64,000 nt of DNA from Streptomyces radicis. GTDB lineage: Bacteria > Actinomycetota > Actinomycetes > Streptomycetales > Streptomycetaceae. The position numbers were made by a program, and so were the translations under genes. The notes beneath the pieces were generated by a model. The model saw only the letters and a program-made list of their open reading frames with translations. It was not told the origin of the DNA and searched no databases. Below, piece by piece: positions 16,302 through 26,522 of this stretch. The first letter of the stretch is position 1, and every line of letters starts with the position of its first letter. The stretch is from NCBI RefSeq assembly GCF_003626575.1, contig NZ_RBDY01000027.1, forward strand, positions 1 to 64,000, read 5' to 3'.

Positions 16302-16562
16302 ATGGACATACCGCACACGTTCAGGAAGACCCTGGTGACCCATCTTCCGTACGCGACCGACGAGGGCATCGCCCCGACGGACGACCTCGCCGCGCTCGGC
16401 CTCGACTCGATGGGCGTGGTCCAGCTGCTGACGGACCTCGAGGAGACGTACGGCGTCGACCTCCCCGACGAGCTGATCACCGAGGAGACCTTCGAAACGG
16501 TCGGCTCCCTGTGGGCGGCGGTCGGCGCGCTCGTCCCGGCCGAGAGGTTCGCCGATGCGTGA
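16302..16562 (+). CDS. Free-standing acyl carrier protein
   Basis: An 86-residue ACP with the phosphopantetheine attachment serine in LGLDSMGVVQLLTDLEETYGVDLPDELI. ATG 16302 is chosen; the same frame extends upstream to a GTG at 16266, but the ACP fold begins at MDIPHTFRKTLV. It overlaps the downstream AMP-ligase by 8 bases, which strongly suggests that the ligase loads this carrier. Similar ACP-ligase pairs load amino acids in the butirosin (BtrI/BtrJ) and fluvirucin pathways. Confidence 0.9.
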   Translation: MDIPHTFRKTLVTHLPYATDEGIAPTDDLAALGLDSMGVVQLLTDLEETYGVDLPDELITEETFETVGSLWAAVGALVPAERFADA

Positions 16563-18135
16563 GCCGATCCCCGAGCGCCCACCCCGGTGCGGGGCCGCCC
16601 CCGTACGCGTGGACCAACTCCTCGGGCTCGGCGCCCCGTTGAGCCCCGCGCTCACATTCAGGGACGAGACCGTCGGCTACGCCGAGCTCGCCGAACGGGT
16701 CGCCCGGGTCGCGGGCGGGCTGCGCGCCCTCGGCGTGGCGCGCGGCGACCGCGTCGCCGTCCACGCCGAGAAGCGGATCGAAACGGTGGTCGCCCTGCTG
16801 GCCGCCTCCGCCGCGGGCGCGGTCTCCGTACCGATCAACCCCCTTTACAAGGAACGGCAGTTGCGGCGCGTCGTCGACGACTGCGCCCCCCGCGTCCTCA
16901 TCACCACGGCCGAGCGGCACCACGCCGTCACCGCGGCGCTGCCCGAACACGCCCCCGTCGAGCACGTGGTGGCGATCGGCACCGACGCCTGGCACCGGCT
17001 CGCCGCCGCCGACCCCGACCCCGGCAACGCCGAGGTCATCGACCAGGACCCCGCCGCCATCCTCTACACCTCGGGCAGCACCGGCGGCCCCAAGGGCGTC
17101 GTGCTCTCCCACCGCAACCTCCTCGCGGGCGCCGAGAGCGTCGCGGGCTATCTGCGGCACACCCCCGACGACGTGATCCTCGCCGCGCTGCCCCTCAGCT
17201 TCGACGCGGGACTCAGCCAGCTCACCACGTCGCTCATCGCCGGGGCCCACCTCGTGCTCGTCAACTACCTCGGCCCTCGCGACATCGTGCGCCTCTGCGC
17301 CCGCCACCGCGTCACCGCGCTCACCTGCGTCCCCCCGCTGTGGCTGCGCCTGGCCGAGCAGGAGTGGCCCGACGAGGCGACCTCCGCGCTGCGTTACTTC
17401 GCCAACACCGGCGGCCGCATGCCCCGCGCCACCCTCGCCGCGCTGCGGCGGACCTTCCCGAACGCCGAGCCGTTCCTCATGTACGGCCTCACCGAGGCGT
17501 TCCGCTCCACCTACCTCGACCCGGCGCAGGCCGACCGCCGCCCCGACTCCATCGGCAAGGCGATCCCCAACGCCGAGATCCTGCTGGTGCGTTCCGACGG
17601 CACGCCCTGCGAGCCGGGCGAGCACGGGGAGTTGGTGCACCGCGGCGCCCTGGTCGCCCTCGGGTACTGGCGCGACCCCGAGCGCACCGCCGAACGGTTC
17701 AGGCCCGTGCCGGGAGCCCCGCCCGCGGGCCGCCCCGAACTCGCCGTCTGGTCGGGCGACACGGCCTACCGCGACCAGGACGGCTACCTCTACTTCGTCG
17801 GCCGCGACGACGACATGATCAAGACCTCCGGCTACCGGGTCAGCCCCACCGAGATCGAGGAGGCCGCCTACGCCACCGGCCTCGTGGGCGAGGCGGTGGC
17901 ACTCGGCGTCCCCGACGAACGGCTCGGCCAGGAAGTCGTGTTGGCCTTCACACCACGCCGCCCCGACCTCACCGTCGCCGAACTCACCCGCGCGCTCGCC
18001 CGCGAGCTGCCCGCCTACATGCTGCCGCGCCGCTTCGAGGCGCTGACGGCACTGCCCCGCTCGGTCAACGGCAAGTTCGACCGCGTCGAACTCCGCGCGA
18101 CCATCCGACGAACCTCCCAGGAGCCGGCGTGCTAG
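16555..18135 (+). CDS. AMP-dependent acyl/aminoacyl-ACP ligase
   Basis: A 526-residue adenylate-forming enzyme that would activate an acid as its AMP ester and transfer it to a carrier thiol. Motifs: P-loop ILYTSGSTGGPKGVVLSH, NTGGRMP, YGLTEAFRSTYL, hinge region SGDTAYRDQDGYLYFVGRDDDMIKTSGYRVSPTEIEE, and catalytic lysine in PRSVNGKFDR. The overall sequence resembles the ligase subfamily originally described next to exosortase systems, which is paired there with a PLP decarboxylase and an ACP. Both partners are present in this window (16302 and 50155). The likely substrate is an amino acid such as Asp, Glu or Lys; this is inference. It overlaps the ACP and the ABC ATPase genes. Confidence 0.9.
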   Translation: MREPIPERPPRCGAAPVRVDQLLGLGAPLSPALTFRDETVGYAELAERVARVAGGLRALGVARGDRVAVHAEKRIETVVALLAASAAGAVSVPINPLYKERQLRRVVDDCAPRVLITTAERHHAVTAALPEHAPVEHVVAIGTDAWHRLAAADPDPGNAEVIDQDPAAILYTSGSTGGPKGVVLSHRNLLAGAESVAGYLRHTPDDVILAALPLSFDAGLSQLTTSLIAGAHLVLVNYLGPRDIVRLCARHRVTALTCVPPLWLRLAEQEWPDEATSALRYFANTGGRMPRATLAALRRTFPNAEPFLMYGLTEAFRSTYLDPAQADRRPDSIGKAIPNAEILLVRSDGTPCEPGEHGELVHRGALVALGYWRDPERTAERFRPVPGAPPAGRPELAVWSGDTAYRDQDGYLYFVGRDDDMIKTSGYRVSPTEIEEAAYATGLVGEAVALGVPDERLGQEVVLAFTPRRPDLTVAELTRALARELPAYMLPRRFEALTALPRSVNGKFDRVELRATIRRTSQEPAC

Positions 18136-18962
18136 AGGTCAACGAACTCACCAAGCGCTACGACGAGGTGCGGGCGCTCGACGGATTCACCCTGGACGTG
18201 GCGGCGGGCGAGATCGTCGGCCTCGTCGGCCACAACGGCGCGGGCAAGACCACGTTCGTCGAGATGGTCTCCGGACTTCTCCAACCCGACAGCGGAACGG
18301 TCCTCGTCGGCGGACGCCCCCCGGCCGACACCCGGGGCGAGATCGGCATCTCACCCCAACACATCGCGCTCTACCGCCCGTTGAGCGTCCGCGAACACCT
18401 CAACCTCTACGGCGGGATCGCCGGACTGCGCGGCGCGACCCTGCGCGACGCGATCGACGAGCTCGCCGTCGCCCTCCAACTCACCTCCTTCATCGACCGC
18501 AGGGCCGGGCTGCTCTCGGGCGGCCAGCAACGCCGCACCCAGGCCGCGACGGCCCTCATCCACCGCCCGTCGCTCCTGCTGCTCGACGAGCCGACCGCGG
18601 GCGCCGACCCCGAGACCCGCCAGGCGCTCCTCGACGTCGTCAAGCAACGCGCGGGCGAGGGCACCGCCGTCGTCTACACCACCCACTACCTCGCCGAGCT
18701 CATGGACCTCGACGCCACCATCGCCGTGGCCGCCAAGGGCCGGGTGATCGCCCGCGGCACCAGCGCCCAACTCCTCGAAGGACTCCCCGGCGAGGTGCGG
18801 GTGACGGCCGCCGACGGCGAGGTCCACGTCTCCTCACAGGACCCCACGGGCACCCTGCTCGAGATCCTCGGCAGCGTGCGGCGACCGGTCGAGTCGGTCG
18901 AGCTGCGCCACCCCACCCTCGACGACCTCTACCACTCCCTGGCGGCCGACCATGTCCACTGA
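18129..18962 (+). CDS. ABC-2 type exporter, ATP-binding protein (DrrA-like)
   Basis: A 277-residue ABC ATPase: Walker A GHNGAGKTT, ISPQHIALYRPLSVREHLNLYGG, signature LLSGGQQRRTQAATAL, Walker B LLLLDEPTAGADPETR, and H-loop VYTTHYLAEL. It is of the drug/antibiotic exporter class. GTG 18129 is the start, overlapping the ligase stop by 7 bases. It pairs with the permease immediately downstream (11-base overlap) and probably exports the cluster's product or confers self-resistance. Confidence 0.9.
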   Translation: MLEVNELTKRYDEVRALDGFTLDVAAGEIVGLVGHNGAGKTTFVEMVSGLLQPDSGTVLVGGRPPADTRGEIGISPQHIALYRPLSVREHLNLYGGIAGLRGATLRDAIDELAVALQLTSFIDRRAGLLSGGQQRRTQAATALIHRPSLLLLDEPTAGADPETRQALLDVVKQRAGEGTAVVYTTHYLAELMDLDATIAVAAKGRVIARGTSAQLLEGLPGEVRVTAADGEVHVSSQDPTGTLLEILGSVRRPVESVELRHPTLDDLYHSLAADHVH

Positions 18963-19743
18963 CGCCCAACTCGCCCCCCTCGCAACCCGGTTCGGCGACG
19001 CCCTGCACCGCACCCGCGCTCTTGTCACCTACAACCTGCTGCTGCGCGTGCGCGATCCCTCCCAGCTCATCAGTTACTTGATAACGCCGATGGTGTTCAT
19101 GGTGATGCTCCAGCCGCTGTACGAGGAGGCGTTGGAGACCGGCACCGTGCACGCGGTCACCGGGCAGCTGGTGATGTTCTCCGTGTTCGCCATGGCCATC
19201 GTCGGCAACGCGATCTTCGTCGAACGCGAGTGGCGCACCTGGGACCGGCTGCGCGCCAGCCGCGCCGCCCGCTGGGAGCTGCTGGTCGGCAAGGCCGTCC
19301 CGGTGTTCGTGGTGCTGCTCTTCCAGCAGGCGGTCCTCTTCGTCTACGGCGTGGCCGTGATCGGCATGCCCCTGCCCGTCTCGCTGCCGCTGCTGCTCGC
19401 CGCCATGTCGATCTGGGGCGTCACGCTGCTCGCCATGGGCGCGGCGCTCGCCACGCTGGTCCGCAGCAGGGGCGACCTGATCGTCGCGTGCGACGTGGGC
19501 GCGATCACGGTCAGCACGGTCGGTGGAACGTTCCTGCCCGTGGACCTGATGCCCGGCTGGGCCCAGGACATCGCGCCGTTCTCGCCCGGCTACTGGGGCC
19601 TGTCGATGCTCCGCGCCGCGGTGGAGGGCGACGTCGCCGAGACGTTCCGCCCGGCCCTGGTCTGCCTGGCGATCGTGCTGGTCACCGGCGCGTTCGCCAC
19701 CTACCGCCTCGCCCACGGGTGGGGCCGCAGCCACCTGGTGTGA
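18952..19743 (+). CDS. ABC-2 type exporter, permease (DrrB-like)
   Basis: A 263-residue membrane protein with about six hydrophobic segments (LISYLITPMVFMVMLQPLY, VMFSVFAMAIVGNAIFVE, VFVVLLFQQAVLFVYGVAVIG, LLLLAAMSIWGVTLLAMGAA, and a C-terminal segment). The ABC-2 signature SFLP-like loop is seen here as GGTFLPVDLMPGWAQDIAPFSPGYWGLSMLRAA. It forms an exporter with the preceding ATPase. It overlaps the following PKS gene by 4 bases if the PKS starts at GTG 19740. Confidence 0.9.
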   Translation: MSTDAQLAPLATRFGDALHRTRALVTYNLLLRVRDPSQLISYLITPMVFMVMLQPLYEEALETGTVHAVTGQLVMFSVFAMAIVGNAIFVEREWRTWDRLRASRAARWELLVGKAVPVFVVLLFQQAVLFVYGVAVIGMPLPVSLPLLLAAMSIWGVTLLAMGAALATLVRSRGDLIVACDVGAITVSTVGGTFLPVDLMPGWAQDIAPFSPGYWGLSMLRAAVEGDVAETFRPALVCLAIVLVTGAFATYRLAHGWGRSHLV

Positions 19744-22700
19744 ACGCCATGACCGAGGCAGGGGCCGTGACCGACGCGAGAACCGTGACCGACGCAGGGA
19801 CGGGACCAGTGACCGAGTCCAGACACGAGAACGCTCCGGGTACGGGGAACGAGGTCGAGAACGACGCCGCGGTGGCCGTCGTCGGCATGGCCGGGCGCTT
19901 CCCCGGCGCCGACGACGTCGGCGAGCTGTGGCGCAACCTGCTCGCCGGGGCCTCGGGGCTCCGCGAGATCACCGACGCCGAACTCGCGGCAGCGGGCGCC
20001 GATTTGGGTCCCGGCCATGTGCGGGTGGGCGGCCCGGTGGCGGGGATCGAGGAGTTCGACGCGGTCGCGTTCGGGCTCAGCGACCGCGAGGCCGAGACGA
20101 TGGAGCCCCACCACAGGCTGCTACTCGAGTGCGCCTGGGAGGCGTTGGAGAGCGCCGGATACCCGCCGACCGACCCCGGCGTCCCGGTCGGCGTCTTCGC
20201 CGGGTGCGCCTTCCCCGACTATCTGACCCATCATGTCCCCGACCTGGCCCAACAGCCGGATGGTGGGCGGCTGTTGGCCGCCGGTGTCGAACGCGACTCG
20301 CTGACGTCGTTCATCTCGTGGAAGCTCGGCCTGCGCGGCCCGAGCCTCACCGTGCAGACCTACTGCTCGACGTCGTTGGTCGCCGTTCATCTGGCCTGCC
20401 AGAGCCTGCTCACCTATGAGTGCGACATGGCGCTGGCCGGTGGGGCGCACCTGCCGCTGCCGCAGGCGGCGGGCTACCGCCACGAGGAGGGCGGCATCCT
20501 CTCGCCCGACGGGCGCGTCGCCAGCCTGGACGCGTCCGCGAACGGCACCGTCATGGGCTCGGGCGCCGCGCTCGTCGCGCTCAAACGGCTGGCCGACGCG
20601 GTGGCCGACGGCGACGTCGTGCACGCCGTCATCCTGGGCTCCGCCGTCAACAACGACGGCCGGGAGCGCGCCGGTTACGCCGCCCCCGGCGCCGCGGGGC
20701 AGGCCGCGGTGGTGGAGACGGCCCAGGCGGTCGCCGGGGTCAAGCCGGAGTCCATCGGCTATGTCGAGTGCCACGCGGTCGGCACCCCGCTGGGCGACTC
20801 CGTCGAACTGGCCGCGCTTGCACGGGTGTTCGGCACCCCGCGGGACGAGCCCTGCGTGCTCGGCTCCGCCAAGCCGCTCATCGGCCACCTGGACCGGGCC
20901 GCGGGCGTGACGGGCCTGCTGCGGGCCGCGTTGAGCCTGCGCGACCGCGTCCTGCCCGCGACGGCCGGGTTCACGGCGCCCAACCCCGCCCTCGCGGCGG
21001 CCGGGGGCCGCCTCGTCGTCCTCGCCGAGAACCGACCCTGGCCCGCGGGCGCCGAGCCGCGCAGGGCCGGGGTCAGCTCGTTCGGCGTGGGCGGCACCAA
21101 CGCCCATGTGGTGCTCCAGGAGCCGCCGTTGGCTCCGGCCGTGGCGCCGCGTCCGGGGCCGCACCTGCTGACTCTGTCGGCCGCGGGCCCGGAGGCGCTG
21201 TCGGCCGCCACCCGGCGGCTCGGCGCGTATCTCGCCGAGCACCCGGGCGCCGACCTGGCCGATGTGGCGCACACCCTCCAGGTCTCCCGCGGGCGCTTCG
21301 CCCTGCGCCGGGCCGTGGTCGTGCGGGACCACGAGGACGCCGTGGCGGCCCTGGCCGACCCGGACCGCTGGATCGAGGGCGAGACCCGCAGGCGCGACCC
21401 CCGGGTGCGGGTCACCGGGGGGGAGAGCCCCGAACTCGTCACAGCCGCACGCCGGTTGCTCGGCACCGAGAGCGTGGCCTCCGGGCTGCGGCGGATCGGC
21501 GTCCTCGTCGCGGACGACGGCACCGAGGAGGTGGCGATCGACGGCGTCGGTGGCGTGGGGGTTGGTGCCGCGGGGGTTGGTGCCGCGGGGGTCGGTGCCT
21601 TCGGGGTGGGTGGCGCGGGGGTCGGTGGTGAGGGCGCGGGCCGCGATGGCGTGGACGTGTGGCTGCTGACCGTGCTCGCCCGCCTCTGGCTGGCGGGGGC
21701 CGTGCTCGACTGGGCGGCCCTGCACGGCGGAGCGGGGCGGCGCGTCGCGCTGCCGACCTACCCCTTCCAACGCCGCCGCCACTGGATGGAGCCCGGCGCG
21801 ACCGGGGCACCGAACGCGCCGGGCGTCCTGCTGCCGTCCTGGCAGCGCCGCCCGCTGCCGGTCGCCGACCTGGACCGGCGGCTCCGACTGGCCGGTCCCT
21901 GGCTGCTGTTGGGCGCCGGGGAGCGGGCGGAGGCGCTGCGGGAGCGGCTGATCGGGGCGGGCGCCGAGGTGGTCGCCATCCGGCGCGGCGCCGCGTTCGC
22001 GGCCCACGCGAGCGGCGACTTCACCGTCGCGCGGCCCGACGACGCGCCGCTGCTTGCCCGTTCGCTGATCGCCGTGCCCAGGACCGTGGCGCACGCGTTC
22101 GCCCTCGGCCCCCCTGGGGCGGGCGGCGCCGCCGACGACGCCGAGGCGTGGATCGCCGCGCTGGCCGGTGAGCCGGTGCTGGCGGACGCCCGCCCCGTGG
22201 TGTTCACCGGCGGCGCCCTGGGCGTGCTCGGCCCCGACCTCACCCGGCCCGAACACTCCGCACTCGCGGAGGGCGCCCCGAACGCCGTTCAGGTGGACCT
22301 CGACCCCGGCGCCGACATGGACCAGGCGCTCGCGGCGGCACTGACGGACGGCGCGGGACCGCTCGCCGTGCGCGGCGGAGGTGTCTGGGAGAGCGCTTTC
22401 CGGGAGTGTGAACTCCCCGACCCCACACCGGTGTCGGGCCTGAACGTGCTGCTCGTCGGCGACGACGAGGCCGCCGCCGGATGGCTGGCCGACGCGGGCG
22501 CGAACGTGGTCCGCGCACGCCCCGGGGAGGCGGTCACCCCCCATCAACGGGTGGACGCCGCGGTGCTCTCCCCGGCCACCGTCGACGGCTTCCACGCGCT
22601 CCAGGCCGCGCTCGGCGACCGGGCGCCGAGGGCGCGTGTCGCCCTGGCCCCGCGTGGCGCCGTCGCCGCGCACGCCCGGGCGGCGCGGCTGCGCGGCGCG

Positions 22701-23144
22701 GGCCGGTGGATCGTGGCCGAGGGCGAACGGGCCCACGCCGCGCTCGACCGCCTGCTCGCCGCCGCGGATCACCTCGACCATGTGGTGATCGGCGGCGACC
22801 CACCGCGCGAGGCCCACGGGGCCGAACGGGCCGAGGGGCCCGGGCGGTCCCGACCGGGTACCGGGGCTCGGGCGTCGCGGCCCCGCCCCGCGCTGGCCAC
22901 CCCACTGGTCGAGCCGGGAACGGACCGCGAGCGCGCCGTCGCCGAGCTGTGGTGCGCGGGCCTTGGGCTGGCGGAGGTGGGCGTGGACGACAACTTCTTC
23001 GAGCTGGGCGGACGCTCCGCGGCGGCCGTGGGCATTGCCACGCGCCTCGCGGAGGCGCACTCCGTCGAACTGCCCCTGACCGCCCTCGTGGAATACCCCA
23101 CCGTGCGCCAACTGGCGGCGTATGTCGAGGAATTGGGCGGCTGA
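19740..23144 (+). CDS. PKS D: type I PKS, KS - (AT lost) - vestigial KR - ACP
   Basis: About 1,134 residues. KS (residues about 43-465) has an intact triad: Cys 209 in TYCSTSL, His in ECHAVGT, and His in LIGHLDRAAG. Where an AT would be expected there is only the KS-AT linker (LADVAHTLQVSRGRFALRRA), a Gly/Ala/Val repeat (about 600-633) and the usual post-AT linker LPTYPFQRRRHWM. About 300 residues with KR-like texture follow (PSWQRRPLP, GLNVLLVGDDEAAAGWLADA) but without the TGGxGxxG motif or the Ser-Tyr-Asn catalytic set. The ACP has its serine in FELGGRSAAAVGIAT. GTG 19740 overlaps the permease stop; ATG 19749 is an alternative start. It is the only PKS gene on the plus strand. It may act as a terminal or modifying condensation unit fed in trans. 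Confidence 0.88.
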   Translation: MNAMTEAGAVTDARTVTDAGTGPVTESRHENAPGTGNEVENDAAVAVVGMAGRFPGADDVGELWRNLLAGASGLREITDAELAAAGADLGPGHVRVGGPVAGIEEFDAVAFGLSDREAETMEPHHRLLLECAWEALESAGYPPTDPGVPVGVFAGCAFPDYLTHHVPDLAQQPDGGRLLAAGVERDSLTSFISWKLGLRGPSLTVQTYCSTSLVAVHLACQSLLTYECDMALAGGAHLPLPQAAGYRHEEGGILSPDGRVASLDASANGTVMGSGAALVALKRLADAVADGDVVHAVILGSAVNNDGRERAGYAAPGAAGQAAVVETAQAVAGVKPESIGYVECHAVGTPLGDSVELAALARVFGTPRDEPCVLGSAKPLIGHLDRAAGVTGLLRAALSLRDRVLPATAGFTAPNPALAAAGGRLVVLAENRPWPAGAEPRRAGVSSFGVGGTNAHVVLQEPPLAPAVAPRPGPHLLTLSAAGPEALSAATRRLGAYLAEHPGADLADVAHTLQVSRGRFALRRAVVVRDHEDAVAALADPDRWIEGETRRRDPRVRVTGGESPELVTAARRLLGTESVASGLRRIGVLVADDGTEEVAIDGVGGVGVGAAGVGAAGVGAFGVGGAGVGGEGAGRDGVDVWLLTVLARLWLAGAVLDWAALHGGAGRRVALPTYPFQRRRHWMEPGATGAPNAPGVLLPSWQRRPLPVADLDRRLRLAGPWLLLGAGERAEALRERLIGAGAEVVAIRRGAAFAAHASGDFTVARPDDAPLLARSLIAVPRTVAHAFALGPPGAGGAADDAEAWIAALAGEPVLADARPVVFTGGALGVLGPDLTRPEHSALAEGAPNAVQVDLDPGADMDQALAAALTDGAGPLAVRGGGVWESAFRECELPDPTPVSGLNVLLVGDDEAAAGWLADAGANVVRARPGEAVTPHQRVDAAVLSPATVDGFHALQAALGDRAPRARVALAPRGAVAAHARAARLRGAGRWIVAEGERAHAALDRLLAAADHLDHVVIGGDPPREAHGAERAEGPGRSRPGTGARASRPRPALATPLVEPGTDRERAVAELWCAGLGLAEVGVDDNFFELGGRSAAAVGIATRLAEAHSVELPLTALVEYPTVRQLAAYVEELGG
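21544..21640 (+). repeat. 15-bp tandem repeat encoding Gly/Ala/Val linker in PKS D
   Basis: Degenerate copies of a GGGGTTGGTGCCGCG-type 15-mer encode VGAAGVGAAGVGAFGVGGAG. It lies exactly where the AT domain is missing, joining the KS-AT linker to the post-AT linker. Confidence 0.8.
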
Positions 23145-23185
23145 GGGGGGCTGTTGGGCGGCGGGGGGGGAGAGAAGGGGAGGGG

Positions 23186-23504
23186 GGAGAGCGCTCTCCA
23201 GGGTTGGGTGCAAGCCTCAGGAGGGAGAGCGCTCTCCGAGGCGGCGCGGCGCGGGGCCGAGCGGAGAGCGCTCTCCGGGGTGGTGCGGAACCCAAGGGGA
23301 GAGCGCTCTCCCCTCGGGAGCGCTCCGTGCCCTCGGGCCCTGTCCACCGCCTCCGACCGGAAAGCGCTCTCCCGCCGCATCTCGCAGCCATCGGCTCCGG
23401 TCAGCCGTTGGAATCCGTTTACCCGCCCCGCCCGTCCCGCCCCGTCCCTCCCTCCACCCCCCCGCCCGTCAACGTTGCACGCCCCGAGGCGGAGAGCGCT
23501 CTCC
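23186..23504. repeat. Array of 14-bp palindromes GGAGAGCGCTCTCC
   Basis: Five perfect copies start at 23186, 23224, 23263, 23298 and 23491. The fourth extends to an 18-bp palindrome. One single-mismatch copy lies at 23359 and a shortened core GGAGCGCTCC at 23317. Spacing is irregular (38, 39, 35, then longer). They fill the 394-base gap between the convergent stops of PKS D (23144) and the thioesterase (23539), which holds no gene. The left of this gap is also rich in G-runs (23146-23187). Confidence 0.9.
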
Positions 23505-23538
23505 ACCCCCGGGGCGTGCCACCGCCATGGTTCCCGCC

Positions 23539-24299
23539 TCAGACAGGTGCCGCCGCGGTGGGGGCCGGGAGCCATGGCGCCAGGGCGGTGCGGAGATGGG
23601 CCAGGGTGCGGTCCTCCTGTGCGAGGACCGCGAAGTGGCCGCCGCGGTAGGTGTGGAGGCGGAACCGGGAGATCGTCTGGTCGCGCCAGGCCGCGACCGA
23701 CGCGACGTCGGCGCGCGGGTCGTCGTCCGCCGCCAGCGCGGTGATCGGCACATCGAGCGGCGGTCCCGGCGCGTAGCGGAAGCTGTTCCTGACGGCCAGG
23801 TCCGCGCGGACCCGCGGCAGGATCATCCGCACCACGCGCGGGTCGTCGAGGAACGACTCGGGCGTGCCGCCCAGTCCCCGCATCAGCCCGAGCACCTGCT
23901 CGTCGGTCAGCCCCTCGGCGTCCCCGGTGAGCGTCTGCGGCGCCGAGCAGCCGGAGACGACGAGGTGCTCGGGGAGCGGGCCGCCCCGCTCGCGGATCGC
24001 GCGGATCAACTCGAAGCCCGTGAGCGCGCCGAGGCTGTGCCCGAACACCGCGTAGGGGCCGTCCGTTTCGGCGATGACGCGGTCGGCGAGGTCGGCGCAC
24101 AGGGCGGCCATGCTCGCCGGGGGCGCGTCGTCGGGGCGGGTCTCCCGGCCCGGCGGCTGGACGGGGCACACCGCCACCCCGCCGAGCCGCCCCAGCCACG
24201 GCCTGAACGCCGAGGCCGAACCCCCCGCGTGTGGAAGGCAGTAGAGCCGCGGGGCCCCCGCCGCCACCGGGAACGGGAGCCAGCGCGACGCCCGCGCGG

Positions 24300-24303
<4 letters not shown>
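23539..24303 (-). CDS. Type II thioesterase
   Basis: A 254-residue alpha/beta hydrolase of the thioesterase II family: RLYCLPHAGGSASAFRPWL at the start, nucleophile in YAVFGHSLGALTGFELI, and catalytic His in YRGGHFAVL. It would clear stalled or wrong acyl groups from carrier proteins, or release the chain if no other TE exists. None of the PKS proteins in the window carries a C-terminal TE. The GTG 24303 start overlaps the FkbH-like stop (GTGA). It is the last gene of the minus-strand PKS operon. Confidence 0.92.
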
Positions 24304-25387
<1,084 letters not shown>

Positions 25388-25391
<4 letters not shown>

Positions 25392-26518
25392 GGAACCTGC
25401 CTCCGATACGCCTCGCCAGCGATGGTCGTCCGCTGGATCTCGTTGCTGCCCTCGATGATCTCCATCACCTTCGCGTCCCGGTAGTAACGCGCCACCGGGT
25501 AGCCGGTGCCGCAGCCGTTGGCGCCGTGGATCTGGACCGCCTCCGACGCGTGGCGCGCCGCGGCGGTGGACGCGAAGTACTTGGCCACCCAGGTGGCCAT
25601 GAGCGTCGCCTCGTCGCCCGCGTCCTTGAGGCGCCCGGCCTCGGCCAGCAGCAGCCTCGCCGCCCTGACGTCCGTGACCATGTCGCTGACCTTCGCCTGG
25701 ATCAGGGGGAGTTCGCCCAGGGGCGTCCCACCGACCCGGCGCCTCGACGTGTAGTCGGCGCACGCGTCGAGGCACGCCTGGATGATGCCGACCGAGCCCG
25801 CGGCGACGCTGTAACGGCCCAGGTCGAGCGTGCCGGTGAGCACCATGCCCGAGGCGAAGCCGCTGGGGCCGAGCAGCGCGTCGGGCCCGAGCCGCACCCC
25901 GTCGAAGGACACCTCGGCCAGCATCGAGGCGCGGGTGCCGAGCATGTCGTCGATCGGCGTCACGGTCACGCCGGGGGTGGCCCTGGGCACGAGCAGCGCC
26001 ACGGTGGCGGCCGGGCCGCGGGCGAACACCAGGAAGAGATCGGCACGTTGGCCGCCGGTGATCCACTTCTTGACGCCGTCGACGACCCAGGCGCCGCCGT
26101 CGAGGCGGGCCGTGGTGGTGATGCCCGAGGTGTCGCTCCCGGCGCCGGGCTCGGACAGGCAGAACGCGCCGAGCACCCGTCCGGCGGCCAACTCGGGGCC
26201 CCAGCGGTCACGTTGTGCCTCGCTGCCCCAACGGCGCAGCGCCCAGGCCAGCATGGTGTGCACGGTGAGCAGGCTGCGCACCGACGAGCAGCCACGCCCG
26301 ACCTCCTCGTGGATCGCGCCGAGGGTCACCATGTCCGTTCCGGAGCCGCCGAGTCGGGGTGGCAGGAACGGTGCCCACAGGCCCGCTTCGCCGATGCGGG
26401 TGAGCGCCTCCTCGGGAACGGCGCCCGCGCGGTCCCACGCGTCGGCGAAGGGGGCGATGTGCTCGTCCACGAACCGGCGGGCGGTGGCGCGGTCGAGCGC
26501 GGTCAGCTGGTCGGTCAT
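25388..26518 (-). CDS. Acyl-ACP dehydrogenase of the hydroxymalonyl-ACP pathway
   Basis: A 376-residue acyl-CoA dehydrogenase-like flavoprotein: GAFCLSEPGAGSDTSGITTTA (flavin-binding), YTSRRRVGGTPLGELPLIQAKVSDM, QIHGANGCGTGYPVARYYRDAKVMEIIEGSNEIQRT. In this context it would oxidise the glyceryl-ACP-derived intermediate, corresponding to ZmaE of zwittermicin or AsmJ-type proteins of ansamitocin. It is four bases downstream of the ACP gene and overlaps the FkbH-like gene by 4 bases. Confidence 0.9.
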
Positions 26519-26522
26519 CGGC

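Noticed and set aside
23186..23504. Possible CRISPR array
   Set aside because: The repeat is only 14 bp and fully palindromic, spacers vary from about 21 to 118 bases, copies occur inside genes kilobases away, and no cas genes are present.
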